Positions 50,881 through 60,302 of a DNA stretch of 64,000 bases are shown here, one piece after another (positions within the stretch are counted from its first letter, which is position 1; each line of letters begins with the position of its first letter). The DNA comes from Bacillus sp. REN16 (GTDB taxonomy: Bacteria; Bacillota; Bacilli; Bacillales; Bacillaceae_L). Location of the stretch: NCBI RefSeq assembly GCF_020731355.1, contig NZ_JAJFZK010000011.1:397-64396 (forward strand). The letters run 5' to 3'. The notes beneath the pieces were generated by a model. It ran no database searches and was not told where the DNA came from. It saw only the letters and a list, made by a program, of their open reading frames with translations. The position numbers and the translations under genes were made by a program.

Positions 50881-51783
50881 GTGGTGGGGACACTGAAAAT
50901 ATTATGGACTGTGATGCTTTTCTTTTCTGTTCAACAATTCCATTCTCAGGATAATCTGTACATAACTTATAAAGGAAATCCGATTGCCACGGTGAACCGT
51001 GCTGAATATTCACTTCCATTGATCGGTGTTCCTGCATTGAACACACAAAAGTATAATGATTTTTTAACCTACTTAGATGAACAAGTATTCGAGGAATCAA
51101 AGGACGCAAGGATTGGCAAAACGGGTGAAATCGTCAAGGAACAGGTTGGCGTGAAATTGAATAAGGATAAATTCACAAAGCTATTTTACTCTAATTTTTT
51201 TGGAAAAGGGGATTTCCTCGAGGTACCGCTAGAGCGAATTTATCCGCGAGTAGATAGTGAGCTATTATCAACCATTCGAGTAAAAAAAATAGGCCAATAT
51301 GTAACGCATTTTAATTCCTCCAATAAAGAGCGTTCGACAAATATTGCTCTTTCAGCAGCAGCCATTGATAGTTATGTGCTTTTCCAAAATGAAACCTTTT
51401 CTTTTAATCAAGTAGTTGGAAAACGAACAGCTGCCAGGGGATATCAGCCTGCACCTGAAATCATTCGGGGTGAACTGATTGAAGGGATAGGTGGTGGAAT
51501 TTGTCAAACTTCCTCCACCCTATTTAATGCTGTCGATCTTGCCGGTGTTGAAATTGTTAAGCGTTATTCGCACAGCAAACGTGTCGGTTATGTACCACCA
51601 GGCCGCGATGCAACAGTAAGCTGGTATGGGCCTGATTTTCTTTTTAAAAATACATATAATCAGCCGATTTTAATTAGGGCAAAGGTTTACGGCGGCACGC
51701 TTATCGTAACTGTTTATTCGTCGGAGGATATTAATTATACACCACGAAAAATCACTCCTAAAGTAAAAAGGGATAAAGACTAA
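50881..51783 (+). CDS. VanW-family protein
   Basis: The 300-aa product contains a VanW domain in its C-terminal half (about residues 140-275). It runs from ERSTNIALSAAAIDSYVLF and FSFNQVVGKRTAARGYQPAP to GGGICQTSSTLFNAVDLAG and RVGYVPPGRDATVSW. The N-terminal half (YLDEQVFEESKDARIGKTGE) resembles the PG-binding region of YoaR-like proteins. A short N-terminal hydrophobic stretch suggests export. Family members bind the wall or act in glycopeptide resistance clusters, with uncertain biochemistry. The GTG at 50881 has only a poor RBS; GGTGGTGGGG overlaps it, so the true start may be downstream. Confidence 0.8.
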   Translation: MVGTLKILWTVMLFFSVQQFHSQDNLYITYKGNPIATVNRAEYSLPLIGVPALNTQKYNDFLTYLDEQVFEESKDARIGKTGEIVKEQVGVKLNKDKFTKLFYSNFFGKGDFLEVPLERIYPRVDSELLSTIRVKKIGQYVTHFNSSNKERSTNIALSAAAIDSYVLFQNETFSFNQVVGKRTAARGYQPAPEIIRGELIEGIGGGICQTSSTLFNAVDLAGVEIVKRYSHSKRVGYVPPGRDATVSWYGPDFLFKNTYNQPILIRAKVYGGTLIVTVYSSEDINYTPRKITPKVKRDKD

Positions 51784-51932
51784 CACGACACCTTTGTTAG
51801 CTAGGTGAATACTATAGAAATGGGCAAAAAAGTTTTGATATACAGATGAAGCGCTCATGATATAGAAAAGAAATTCTACCGCTAACTATGGAACCTATAA
51901 ATCCCTTATTTATAGTTATGGAGGGAGTGTTC

Positions 51933-52286
51933 ATGAATAAGGATAAAAGGGAAACTATCGTCGCCGCTGCCAGCAATAGCGAAGGTGGCTCGAACTCATC
52001 TCCTAGTCATTTTCAATATAAACCACCTAACAATAGTGGAACCATCTTAGGAATAATCGGGGGTGCTTTAAGTGCCGCAGGTGACGCTCTGGCGACTATT
52101 GGAGCAATCATTCAACTCAATACCGATGTTTCTGACGACTTTCAAGATCAGGTAGATAATTTTAAATCAGCTCAAGAGAAGAATCAGATGCAGGAAGAAA
52201 TTAACGATCTACAGGAAAAAGTGAAACAGCTTGAGGACCTTATTAAAAAGAACCAAAATCAAAACAAAAAGAGAGGCCACTCGTAA
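51933..52286 (+). CDS. Uncharacterised protein with Gly/Ala helix and coiled coil (117 aa)
   Basis: ATG 51933 lies 6 nt after GGAGGGAG; an in-frame ATG 45 nt upstream has no RBS. The product has a polar, Ser/Asn-rich N-terminus, a small-residue hydrophobic stretch (GTILGIIGGALSAAGDALATIGAII, described here only in part), and a heptad-rich C-terminus (EEINDLQEKVKQLEDLIKK). It is probably a membrane-associated or oligomeric accessory protein. I recognise no family. Confidence 0.65.
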   Translation: MNKDKRETIVAAASNSEGGSNSSPSHFQYKPPNNSGTILGIIGGALSAAGDALATIGAIIQLNTDVSDDFQDQVDNFKSAQEKNQMQEEINDLQEKVKQLEDLIKKNQNQNKKRGHS

Positions 52287-52306
52287 TTACTTTGGTCTCT
52301 CTTTTT
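52266..52306 (+). terminator. Terminator of the 117-aa gene
   Basis: AAAGAGAGGCCA pairs with TTGGTCTCTCTTT, followed by TTC; it overlaps the last codons. Confidence 0.8.
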
Positions 52307-52322
52307 CGAACTATAATTGCAC

Positions 52323-52772
52323 TTACGAAGCGATTAGTTTTTCGGCAAATTGTCTGCCAAATTCTTTGCAAATCAATTCGTCTTCCTCGTTTGGGGTGAG
52401 TTCAACTTTTAATGGATCTGCAATGACTTCTGCACCTCGTGCTTTTAGCTTTTCCGCGAGCAAGTCAACGGCGCCGCCGTAATTCGAGTAGAGTGTGCTC
52501 CCTGACCCAAATACTGCACTTTTTTTATAACGAAAATCAAGATGTTCCATTTCATCGTAAAAGTCTAGTAATTCATCGGGAAGCTCACCCTCACCCCAGG
52601 TATAGCTTCCGATGATAATTCCATCATAGCTAACGAGTTCCTCGGGGCCGATTTCAAAGCATTCTTTCACATCCAGTTGGACTCCTTTTTCCTTCACACC
52701 TTCTGCAATATACGTTGCCATTAATTCTGTATTCCCCGACATGCTTGCATAAACGAGAATGGCTTTGTTCAA
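52323..52772 (-). CDS. Flavodoxin
   Basis: The 149-aa product has the FMN phosphate loop in VYASMSGNTELMATYI, the isoalloxazine loops GIIIGSYTWGEGELPDELL and GSGSTLYSNYGGAVDLLAE, and the expected length for a short-chain flavodoxin. It transfers electrons as a ferredoxin substitute. I start at TTG 52772 (AAAGGTGATTACG upstream), not at the ATG 45 nt earlier. It lies 16 nt after the Crp/Fnr gene and is probably co-transcribed with it. Confidence 0.87.
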   Translation of the reverse strand: MNKAILVYASMSGNTELMATYIAEGVKEKGVQLDVKECFEIGPEELVSYDGIIIGSYTWGEGELPDELLDFYDEMEHLDFRYKKSAVFGSGSTLYSNYGGAVDLLAEKLKARGAEVIADPLKVELTPNEEDELICKEFGRQFAEKLIAS

Positions 52773-52788
52773 CGTAATCACCTTTTCG

Positions 52789-53496
52789 TTAGTTGTTCGC
52801 TTTTTTCCTAAGCTCATCTAGTTGTTTGATGATAATTTTTCTTTGTCCTTTTAGCTCAATTAAGCCCTGGTTTTGAAATGCTGAAAGCCTGCGACTCAAT
52901 GTTTCCTGAGAGGTTCCGAGATAGGATGCAAGATCTCCTTTGCGTACCGGCAATTGAATCATCATCGATGCTTCATCCTGACCCTCGATTAGCTCGACTA
53001 AGTAGCTTGCAACACGCTTTTCCACATCCTGTGAGTTTAATTTTTCGATGAGGGCTTCTGTTTCATGGAGCCTACTCGTGAATTCCTCTAGGATTTTTAA
53101 TGAAATGGTTGGATAGCTTAGAAGTAGTTGATGAATGTCCTGCTGATGGATTGTACAAACCTCTGTATCTTCCATTGCTTCCGCAAAGCTTGTTGTCATT
53201 GTTTTAGAAAAGAGGGAAAGCTCGCCGATGAAGTCACCTTGTTCAACAAATCGGATAATTTGTTCTTTCCCATTTTCAGTCATTCGGTACATTTTGACCA
53301 AGCCTTTATGAACAATGAAAAGATGTTCGGAAAGCTCATCTGAGTGAAATAGGAGCTCACCTTTCTTAAGCCGTTTTCTCACTGCAACTTGAGAGATTTC
53401 AGCCATTTCATTTTCGGTTAAATGGTTAAAAATCGGTACCCTCGAAATACATGAATTTTTCATGTGATCTTCATGATTACAAGAATGACAAGACAT
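52789..53496 (-). CDS. Crp/Fnr-family regulator with N-terminal Cys/His cluster
   Basis: The 235-aa product has an N-terminal CHSCNHEDHMKNSC segment (Cys 3, 6, 16), a cyclic-nucleotide-like beta-roll (GELLFHSDELSEHLFIVHKG; FVEQGDFIGELSLFS), a dimer helix and a Crp-type HTH (VRKGDLASYLGTSQETLSRRL). C-x2-C-x9-C near the N-terminus resembles the FeS-binding cluster of E. coli FNR, so oxygen sensing is likely. TGTGA-N6-TCACA sites near pfl, qox and ctaG would be natural targets. ATG 53496 has GGAG 9 nt upstream. It heads an operon with flavodoxin. Confidence 0.87.
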   Translation of the reverse strand: MSCHSCNHEDHMKNSCISRVPIFNHLTENEMAEISQVAVRKRLKKGELLFHSDELSEHLFIVHKGLVKMYRMTENGKEQIIRFVEQGDFIGELSLFSKTMTTSFAEAMEDTEVCTIHQQDIHQLLLSYPTISLKILEEFTSRLHETEALIEKLNSQDVEKRVASYLVELIEGQDEASMMIQLPVRKGDLASYLGTSQETLSRRLSAFQNQGLIELKGQRKIIIKQLDELRKKANN

Positions 53497-53578
53497 TCAT
53501 CGACACTCCTTTTTTATTGTTCAGTCACTTGGACAAGTTTAAGGATTTTTTATACACCTGAATCAATTTCATAAATTT

Positions 53579-53593
53579 GAGCCCTACGGGCTC
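53579..53593. other. Palindrome near the left side of the IS
   Basis: GAGCCCTACGGGCTC is an exact inverted repeat about 95 bp before the transposase start. It may mark or flank the IS end or be the terminator of an unseen transcript. I could not find its partner on the right, so the IS boundary is unresolved. Confidence 0.4.
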
Positions 53594-53687
53594 AAGGCTT
53601 TTAAGCACTAAAAAAAGGAGTACCTCCCCAAAATGTCGAAATAAGTAGTCACCACAACAAACTTATAAGACTGGAGGAAGACTCCCT

Positions 53688-55043
53688 ATGACTATTATAC
53701 GACAAGGAAGCCTATTTGACATACAAGAATTATACGATTTAGAACCTACCCAACGATTTGAAGCTATTTTTTCTGCTATTGACATTGATCCAATCTTCGC
53801 TGTGGTAACGAAGAAATCACGTTTTGGTAGACCTGTGGAGCTAAATTATGCTGCAATGATCTATTCATTAGTCGCTAGAATAACTGAACGTATTCCATTT
53901 GTTAAAGATCTAGTTAAGCGATTAAGGAATGATATGATATTCCGTCTCGACTGCGGTTTTTTAGTATCTGATTCTGTACCGTCTGAAGCTGCTTTTTCAA
54001 GAATGATTACAATCATCAGTGAATCAAATGTTTTGGAAGAAGTACAAGAAAACCTTCTTCAGAATGCGATTACTGAAGGATTCATTTCAGATGATACAGT
54101 CGCTATTGATGCTACTCACTTTGAGGCGAAAGATCAGGCTCCACCGAAAGAAGAAAAACCTATAACTGAACCTAAGAAACGTGGTCGCAAATCAAAGGAA
54201 GAGCGAGAACAATGGTTGATTGAAAAAGCTGAATGTGAAGCCACTCTTCCTCTATTTGAAAAGAAAATTGAAGAACAGTTAGACGTTCCTTTAGCCAACC
54301 TTCGAGCTGAGATTCCCCAAGATCCTCAGTGGGGTGTAAAGAAAAATAGCGAAGGAAAAAATGTTTTCTGGTATGGCTTTAAAGCCCACTTAGCTGTTGG
54401 AACAACAAGCCAATATATTTTTCAATCCCTGTTTTCTTCAGGTAATCTGAATGATGGGAAAGCTGCACTTCCCTTGTTAAAAGGGATTCATGAGCGAGTT
54501 AAACTTTCGACTCTATGTTTTGAAACAATGGATGCTGGATACGATTACGATGCTATCTATAAGCAGATACATCGAATGGGACACCAAGCTGTGATTGCTT
54601 ATAATAAACGGAATGAGCCTGAGCCTATTGGATTTGATAAACATTTCGCACCAACATGTTTCCGAGAACATTCCTATCGGTATGACAGCTTCGATACGAA
54701 ATATGAAACATTAAAATATACAAGTCCGAAGGAATGTAAAGATTGTCCTTTAGCTAATGAAGGTATCTGTCAAAAAGTATACAAAGTTCGGATTACAACA
54801 GATTTAAGAAAGTACACGGCACCAGCCCGTGGTTCAAAATCATGGAAGACAATTTTCAAACGACGTACAGCTGTTGAGCGTGTAAATGCCTACCTCAAGG
54901 GATATTTTCAACTTAACAATGTTCGATATCGTACTGGAAAACGTGCCAAGGTACATTTTGACCTAGTAACTTTAGTTTATAATGCTTCAAAACTAGCCGT
55001 AGACCGCTTCAACGCCATGTTAAACCAACAACAAGCTGCCTAA
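53688..55043 (+). mobile_element. IS1182-family transposase (complete-looking)
   Basis: The 451-aa product starts with a DUF772-like N-terminal domain (QELYDLEPTQRFEAIFSAID). It continues with a DDE catalytic core: DDTVAIDATHFEAKD (first Asp), FETMDAGYDYDAIY (second Asp) and KSWKTIFKRRTAVERVNAYL (Glu region), with a basic RGRKSKEERE insertion between. ATG 53688 follows GGAGGAAG. No frameshift or stop is visible. The terminal inverted repeats are not recognisable to me. A REP-like element lies just after the gene. Confidence 0.85.
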
Positions 55044-55079
55044 ATCAAAGGCGATGATTAATCTATTCATTTTTGCCTT

Positions 55080-55206
55080 GTTGATTGGAGCAGAAGGCGG
55101 CGACTCCTGCGGGAAAAGCGTGTCCAGGTGAGACCCCGCAGGAGTGAAGCGACAAGGAGGCTCACGGACCGCCCGCGGAAAGCGTCCGCCTGGAGCGGAA
55201 ATCAAC
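55080..55206. repeat. REP-like palindromic intergenic element
   Basis: The GC-rich element begins TTGATTGGAGCAGAAGGCGG and ends CCGCCTGGAGCGGAAATCAA, near-inverted ends. It contains CTCCTGCGGG/CCCGCAGGAG as an internal stem. I recognise it as a repeat common between genes of Bacillus species, often next to transposase genes. It may be a non-autonomous element; function is unknown. The rest of 55207-55551 has no ORF with an RBS. Confidence 0.78.
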
Positions 55207-55475
55207 AACTAAGTTCGTAGAGTTAAACTTATAAAATCCTATATTTCCCTTAGGGATACTTTAAACTTTTTCAAAACAGGGAATTATGAAATTGATTCAC
55301 CTGTTTTATATTAATAAACATACCAGATGCAAGGAAAAATGCGTTGAAGAAACATGAATGATTAATTTATTTGTCACAATTGAATCGAAATTTTCTTCCT
55401 CGTCTTTATTGTAAGCGGAGGCGGTTAGATAAACTTTGACGCAGGTCAAAATTGGGGAGGGAATTTGAGGAATAT

Positions 55476-55500
55476 AAAAAAGAGGAGGCAACCCTCCCTT
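55476..55500 (-). terminator. Terminator of the LacI gene
   Basis: Minus strand: GGGAGGGTTGCCTCCTC followed by TTTTTT. Confidence 0.65.
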
Positions 55501-55551
55501 AGTTTTGACGCGTATTTTTCGAATATCCATTGCGCGAGCAGTATTGCTGTT

Positions 55552-56544
55552 TCAAGAGTTTTGTCTTACAGAATTTCGCTCAATTAATTCTGTTGTTAAT
55601 TTATAATATTCATCAATTTTTTCCATTGAGAGCAATTGGAAAATAAGGTGAACAGCAAGAGCACCTGCTTCATATTTCGGCTGCCTTATTGTTGTCAATG
55701 GTGGTGAAATATATTCAGCTAATTGAATATCATCGAATCCTATAATAGATATATCATTGGGGATATCAATTTTCTTTTCTTCTAAAGCTTGTACTCCGCC
55801 AAGTGCCATTTCATCATTTGCGAAGAATATAGCTTGTGGCAATTTTTGCTGAGCGATTAAAAGCTTTGTTGCCCGATATCCACCTTCACGTGTAAAATCT
55901 CCTGATATTTTCCACTTTGAGTAAAATGGGATGTCATGTTGTTCCAAAGCTCTTTTAAATCCTTTAAATCGCATTTCATTATCATGGGATTTATATGGCC
56001 CACTAATATACGCAATATCTTTATGTCCATTCTTAATCAAATACTCAGTAGCAATAAAGCCGCCTTGTTCGTTATCAACCGCGACATGGTACACGTACTC
56101 ACTTGTAATATCTCGATCAAGTACTACAATTGGGAATCCTTCTCTCGCGGACTCAAGGATTACCTCATTACTGATATTATGAGCTAATATAATCGCACCA
56201 TCTACTCTTTTTTCTTTGAGAAATTTAGCTGCTGTGGATTGTGTTCCCCCGATTGAACTACAAGCAATCAAATCATAGCCGTTAGCCATCGTAACTTCCT
56301 GCACACCCCTAATTAAATCTGAATAATACGGTCCTGATAAGTCACTTAATATTAAAGCAATAGTATTTGTTTTTGTTCTCTTAAGGTCTGATGCAATTCC
56401 ATTTTTTTGATAGTTCAACTGTTTTGCAGCTTCCACAACTTTCTTGATTGTATCCTTGCTAACCTTACTACTACCATTGAGTGCATAGGATGCAGTAGAT
56501 ATAGCAACTCCAGCTAACTTAGCCACATCTTTTATTGTTGTCAT
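55552..56544 (-). CDS. LacI-family transcriptional regulator of the glucoside locus
   Basis: The 330-aa product has the LacI HTH (TIKDVAKLAGVAISTASYAL), hinge helix (ASDLKRTKTNTIALIL) and a periplasmic-binding-like domain (AIFFANDEMALGGVQAL; DISIIGFDDIQLAEYISPPL). It is a repressor likely binding the GAAACGTTTC-type palindromes at 56581, 61673, 61759 and 62018. I start at ATG 56544, since GGGAGG lies 8 nt upstream of it. It is downstream of the alpha-glucosidase, so it ends the operon and autoregulates by position. Confidence 0.9.
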   Translation of the reverse strand: MTTIKDVAKLAGVAISTASYALNGSSKVSKDTIKKVVEAAKQLNYQKNGIASDLKRTKTNTIALILSDLSGPYYSDLIRGVQEVTMANGYDLIACSSIGGTQSTAAKFLKEKRVDGAIILAHNISNEVILESAREGFPIVVLDRDITSEYVYHVAVDNEQGGFIATEYLIKNGHKDIAYISGPYKSHDNEMRFKGFKRALEQHDIPFYSKWKISGDFTREGGYRATKLLIAQQKLPQAIFFANDEMALGGVQALEEKKIDIPNDISIIGFDDIQLAEYISPPLTTIRQPKYEAGALAVHLIFQLLSMEKIDEYYKLTTELIERNSVRQNS

Positions 56545-56580
56545 TGTACTCACCTCCCTAGTGTAAAGGCTTCACTATGT

Positions 56581-56592
56581 GTAAACGTTTCC
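56581..56592 (-). promoter_or_regulatory. LacI-type operator upstream of lacI
   Basis: GTAAACGTTTCC lies 37 bp before the LacI start and resembles the palindromes upstream of the binding-protein and GH3 genes. A promoter for lacI alone is therefore likely. Confidence 0.55.
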
Positions 56593-56689
56593 TTCTACAT
56601 TGATAGTTTGATATTACCCTATTGATTTTGATTTTTCCATATTTCAGGCTAAGCATTTATCATTATCTATTTTTTGATTAAAAAGTAAT

Positions 56690-56716
56690 AAAAAGGCGAC
56701 CCTTGAGTCACCCTTT
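56690..56716 (-). terminator. Weak terminator after the alpha-glucosidase
   Basis: Minus strand: AAGGGTGAC...GTCGCCTT followed by TTTATT. It separates the glucosidase and LacI genes. Confidence 0.55.
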
Positions 56717-56730
56717 CTTTTTTATTTTCA

Positions 56731-58362
56731 TTATGATAAAGAATAGACAATTGCTTCATACGGACGTAATTCAATAGAAGTCGGATTACTAGAACAAGTA
56801 TTATAGTTACTTATTAATACATTAGCCTTGTTATATTGAATATCATTGGGTAGAGAAAAAGTATGCTTTCCATCGTAAAAATTCGCAACAATTAATAAAG
56901 TTTCATTATCGAAACTTCTTGTATATGCAAAGATTTCCGGATGTTCCTCTACTAACAATTCAAAGTTACCGTACACAATTGTTTCATTATTTTTTCTTAA
57001 CGAAATTAACTTCCGATAATAATGGAAGATTGAGTTTTCATCTTCCAATGCTTGTCGAGCATTTACTTTACTATAATTGGGATTTACAGAAATCCAAGGG
57101 TCCCCAGTAGTAAAACCTCCATTAGGTGAATCGTTCCATTGCATAGGGGTTCTTGCGTTGTCTCTTCCTTTTGCATAGATTGATTTCATGATTTTCTCAT
57201 GAGGTATTCCCGCATTCATTCTTTCCTTGTAAAGGTTTATTGTTTCAATATCTTTATAGTCATCAATGCTATCAAAAGCAATATTAGTCATACCAATTTC
57301 TTCACCTTGATATATATAAGGTGTCCCTTGCATCATATGAAGAACAGTTGCAAGCATTTTAGCTGATTCTACTCGATACTGCTTATCATTACCCCATCTT
57401 GAAACAATTCTTGGTTGGTCATGATTATTCCAGTATAAGCTATTCCATCCATTATTATGGAGGTCCTTTTGCCATTTCATAAGTACTCTTTTTAAATCTA
57501 AAAGCTCTAAATCCTTTAACTCCCATTTACCTTTCCCCTGGACTTCATCAAGTGACATATGTTCAAAGGTAAATACCATATCTAATTCGTCCCTGCCAGG
57601 ACCAGTATAAAGCTTTGCAATATCAGTAGTGGCGGAAGGTGTTTCTCCAACTGTCATGACCGGATATTTAGACAAAACTCTTTCATGCATTTCATGTAAA
57701 TACTCATGAAGTTTTGGACCATTTGCGACAATTCCATTGTCTATCTCTTTACCAATTAAATCTATTACATCCATTCTGAACCCACTAATACCCTTTTCAA
57801 GCCAAAAAGTCATCATTTTATAAAGTGATTCCCTCACCTTATTGTTATGGAGGTTAAGGTCTGGTTGCTTCTTGCTAAATAAATGAAAGTAATATTGGTC
57901 TGTTATAGAATCAAATTCCCAAGCCGAGCCACCAAATACAGAGGTGATATTACTTGGAGGCCCACCATTGCCATCTCGCCAAATATAATAATCACGGTAC
58001 TCATTGTTCTTCGATTTTTTTGATTCAACAAACCATGGATGTTCGTCAGATGTATGGTTAATGACCAGATCCATTATAATTTTTATATTCTTTTTGTTAG
58101 CCGCTGCTATGAGTGATTCCATATCTTCCATTGTTCCGAAATCATCCATTATCGAATAATAGTCACTAATATCATAGCCATTATCGTCATTCGGAGACTG
58201 ATATACAGGACTTAACCAAATGACATCGATTCCCAGAAGTGCTAAATAATCCAATTTCTTGATAATACCAGGTATATCACCTATTCCATCTCCATTACTA
58301 TCATTAAAACTTCTTGGATAAACCTGATATACAGTGGCGGTATGCCACCATGCCTTACTCAT
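56731..58362 (-). CDS. malL: GH13_31 alpha-glucosidase (oligo-1,6-glucosidase type)
   Basis: The 543-aa cytoplasmic enzyme has a nucleophile in GFRMDVIDLIGKEIDNG, acid/base Glu in PVMTVGETPSAT and the third Asp in YWNNHDQPRIVSRWG. A Val after RMD (RMDVI) is typical of alpha-1,6-specific members. It is a paralogue of treA (736-2418) but lies in a LacI-controlled ABC locus, so it probably hydrolyses an imported alpha-oligosaccharide. The RBS GGGGGAATAGT precedes ATG 58362. The exact substrate, e.g. isomaltose type, is an inference. Confidence 0.87.
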   Translation of the reverse strand: MSKAWWHTATVYQVYPRSFNDSNGDGIGDIPGIIKKLDYLALLGIDVIWLSPVYQSPNDDNGYDISDYYSIMDDFGTMEDMESLIAAANKKNIKIIMDLVINHTSDEHPWFVESKKSKNNEYRDYYIWRDGNGGPPSNITSVFGGSAWEFDSITDQYYFHLFSKKQPDLNLHNNKVRESLYKMMTFWLEKGISGFRMDVIDLIGKEIDNGIVANGPKLHEYLHEMHERVLSKYPVMTVGETPSATTDIAKLYTGPGRDELDMVFTFEHMSLDEVQGKGKWELKDLELLDLKRVLMKWQKDLHNNGWNSLYWNNHDQPRIVSRWGNDKQYRVESAKMLATVLHMMQGTPYIYQGEEIGMTNIAFDSIDDYKDIETINLYKERMNAGIPHEKIMKSIYAKGRDNARTPMQWNDSPNGGFTTGDPWISVNPNYSKVNARQALEDENSIFHYYRKLISLRKNNETIVYGNFELLVEEHPEIFAYTRSFDNETLLIVANFYDGKHTFSLPNDIQYNKANVLISNYNTCSSNPTSIELRPYEAIVYSLS

Positions 58363-58386
58363 ACTATTCCCCCTTTGAATTATGGA

Positions 58387-59220
58387 TTATTTAATCCCAG
58401 ACATTGTGAATCCTTCAACAATATATTTTTGGAAGAATGAGAAGACGATCATAATTGGTACAACCATTAAAGTCGCACCCGCCATTTGTAATGCAAAGTT
58501 ATTGCCATATTGTCCTTTTAATAACGAAAGTCCTACAGATAACGTATATAAACTTTCATCATTCGCAATAATTAATGGCCACAAGAAGCTATTCCATGCA
58601 CCAATAAATGTAAGAATTCCCTGCACCGCAAAAATTGGTTTTGCTACTGGAATGATTAATTTAAAGAAAATATATAGTTCACCTGCACCGTCTAATCTCG
58701 CTGCTTCAATTAGATCAGTTGGTATTGTTGACATGAACTGCCTAAACAAGAATATGCTGAACGCTGCTGCTAAACCAGGTAATACGATACCTGTCATTGT
58801 GTTTGTTAGTCCCATCTCATTTAGCAATAGATATACAGGAATCATTGTAACCTGTCCTGGAATCATCATAGTCGCAAGAACGATATAGAAAAGTTTTTCT
58901 TTTCCTTTAAAATCATATTTTGCAAAACCATACCCGGCCATTGCATTTAATAACAAACCTACAAATGAAAGGAATACTATAATAATCGTATTACGGAAAT
59001 ATATTCCGAAATTCATACTTTCAAATAAGTTAATGTAATTTTCTAAAGTTGGATTATCTGGTATTAATGTTGGAGGTATCTGTAAAACTTCACTCTCTGG
59101 TTTAAATGAGCTTGATATCATCCATATGAAAGGAATAGATACAAGAATTCCACCGATAATTAATAACAAAGTTATCAAAACACGCTCAATTTTTCCTTTT
59201 TTTGATGCCATTCTTTTCAA
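58387..59220 (-). CDS. Carbohydrate ABC permease, MalG type
   Basis: The 277-aa product has six helices and the CUT1 EAA motif EAARLDGAGELYIFFKLIIP (about residues 180-200). It starts after GTTGAAAAGA with a weak RBS. It pairs with the upstream MalF-type permease. Together with the lipoprotein and a shared MsmX-type ATPase encoded elsewhere, it would import a glucoside. It is 25 nt upstream of the alpha-glucosidase in the operon. Confidence 0.9.
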   Translation of the reverse strand: MKRMASKKGKIERVLITLLLIIGGILVSIPFIWMISSSFKPESEVLQIPPTLIPDNPTLENYINLFESMNFGIYFRNTIIIVFLSFVGLLLNAMAGYGFAKYDFKGKEKLFYIVLATMMIPGQVTMIPVYLLLNEMGLTNTMTGIVLPGLAAAFSIFLFRQFMSTIPTDLIEAARLDGAGELYIFFKLIIPVAKPIFAVQGILTFIGAWNSFLWPLIIANDESLYTLSVGLSLLKGQYGNNFALQMAGATLMVVPIMIVFSFFQKYIVEGFTMSGIK

Positions 59221-59249
59221 CTCCGATACTTCAAAAAATAATTACTGTT

Positions 59250-60149
59250 TTACATATCTGTATTAGATTTTTGTAATCTAAATTGAATCAATGTTACGAT
59301 AATGATTATGATAAATAGAACAAATGAACCTGCTGCTGCATAACCAAATTCACTGAACTGAAAACCTGTTTTATAAATAAATAAGGCAAGTGATATGGTC
59401 CCGTCTAATGGCCCACCGTTTGTCATAACAAATGGCTCTTCGAAAAATTGTAGCCAACCAATTAATGTTGTAACTGTTACAAAGAATGTCGCATAACGAA
59501 GAAGTGGAATCGTAATATTAAATAAAATTTGAAATCTATTAGCTCCATCCATTTCCGCTGCTTCATAATAAGATTTTGGTATTCCTTGTAATGCTGCAAG
59601 GAAAATGATCATATTGATACCAATACCTTTCCAAACCGCTAACAATATTAAGGATAGCTTTGCAATTGTTGGCTCATCTAACCAAGGTACCTTGTCTACA
59701 TTTAATAATGAAAGTAAAAAGTTAAATAACCCGTATTCCGTGTTATAAAGATATCCCCACACAACAGCTACCGCAATGATGTTTGTAATGGATGGCATAT
59801 AATATACACCACGGAAAAATCTGAAGATGAAACTTGTCCCATAATTCAGCAACAAAGCTATACTTAGTGAAATAACAATAACAAGAGGAACACCGATAAT
59901 TACATAGAAGAAAGTATTAAAAAGGGATTTATGAAATAATTCGTCTGATAACAATTCAACGTAGTTTTCAATACCAACAAAATTGATATTAGACCAATTA
60001 GCAAGCCCTTTTAAATCTAAGTCGGTAAAGCTAATTACAAATGCAATAATAATCGGTATTAAACTAAACACAGTTAATATTAAAACTGCTGGTGCTATAA
60101 ACATATATGGATGTCTATTTCTAAATAAACTCTTTATTCCGTTGCCCAT
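59250..60149 (-). CDS. Carbohydrate ABC permease, MalF type
   Basis: The 299-aa product has six to seven helices and an EAA motif YYEAAEMDGANRFQILFNIT. ATG 60149 (MGNGIKSLFRNRHPYMFIAP) follows AGGTGGGGTAAT, so upstream in-frame codons are discarded. The N-terminus carries the typical YMFIAPAVLILTVFSLIPII start of CUT1 permeases. It is 30 nt before the MalG-type gene. Confidence 0.9.
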   Translation of the reverse strand: MGNGIKSLFRNRHPYMFIAPAVLILTVFSLIPIIIAFVISFTDLDLKGLANWSNINFVGIENYVELLSDELFHKSLFNTFFYVIIGVPLVIVISLSIALLLNYGTSFIFRFFRGVYYMPSITNIIAVAVVWGYLYNTEYGLFNFLLSLLNVDKVPWLDEPTIAKLSLILLAVWKGIGINMIIFLAALQGIPKSYYEAAEMDGANRFQILFNITIPLLRYATFFVTVTTLIGWLQFFEEPFVMTNGGPLDGTISLALFIYKTGFQFSEFGYAAAGSFVLFIIIIIVTLIQFRLQKSNTDM

Positions 60150-60302
60150 ATTACCCCACCTAACTAAAACGAGCTTCCTAACTGATAAAAATGGAGCACA
60201 AGCATATTTTACGACCCATATGAATAATAGTACGTACCATGCTTGCAACTCCATATCTAAGAAAGGATAGCGCTTATTCTATTAATAACTATAAGTCTTA
60301 CA

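Noticed and set aside
53500-55300. Exact IS boundaries with inverted repeats
   Set aside because: No matching terminal inverted repeats or target duplication were visible by eye.
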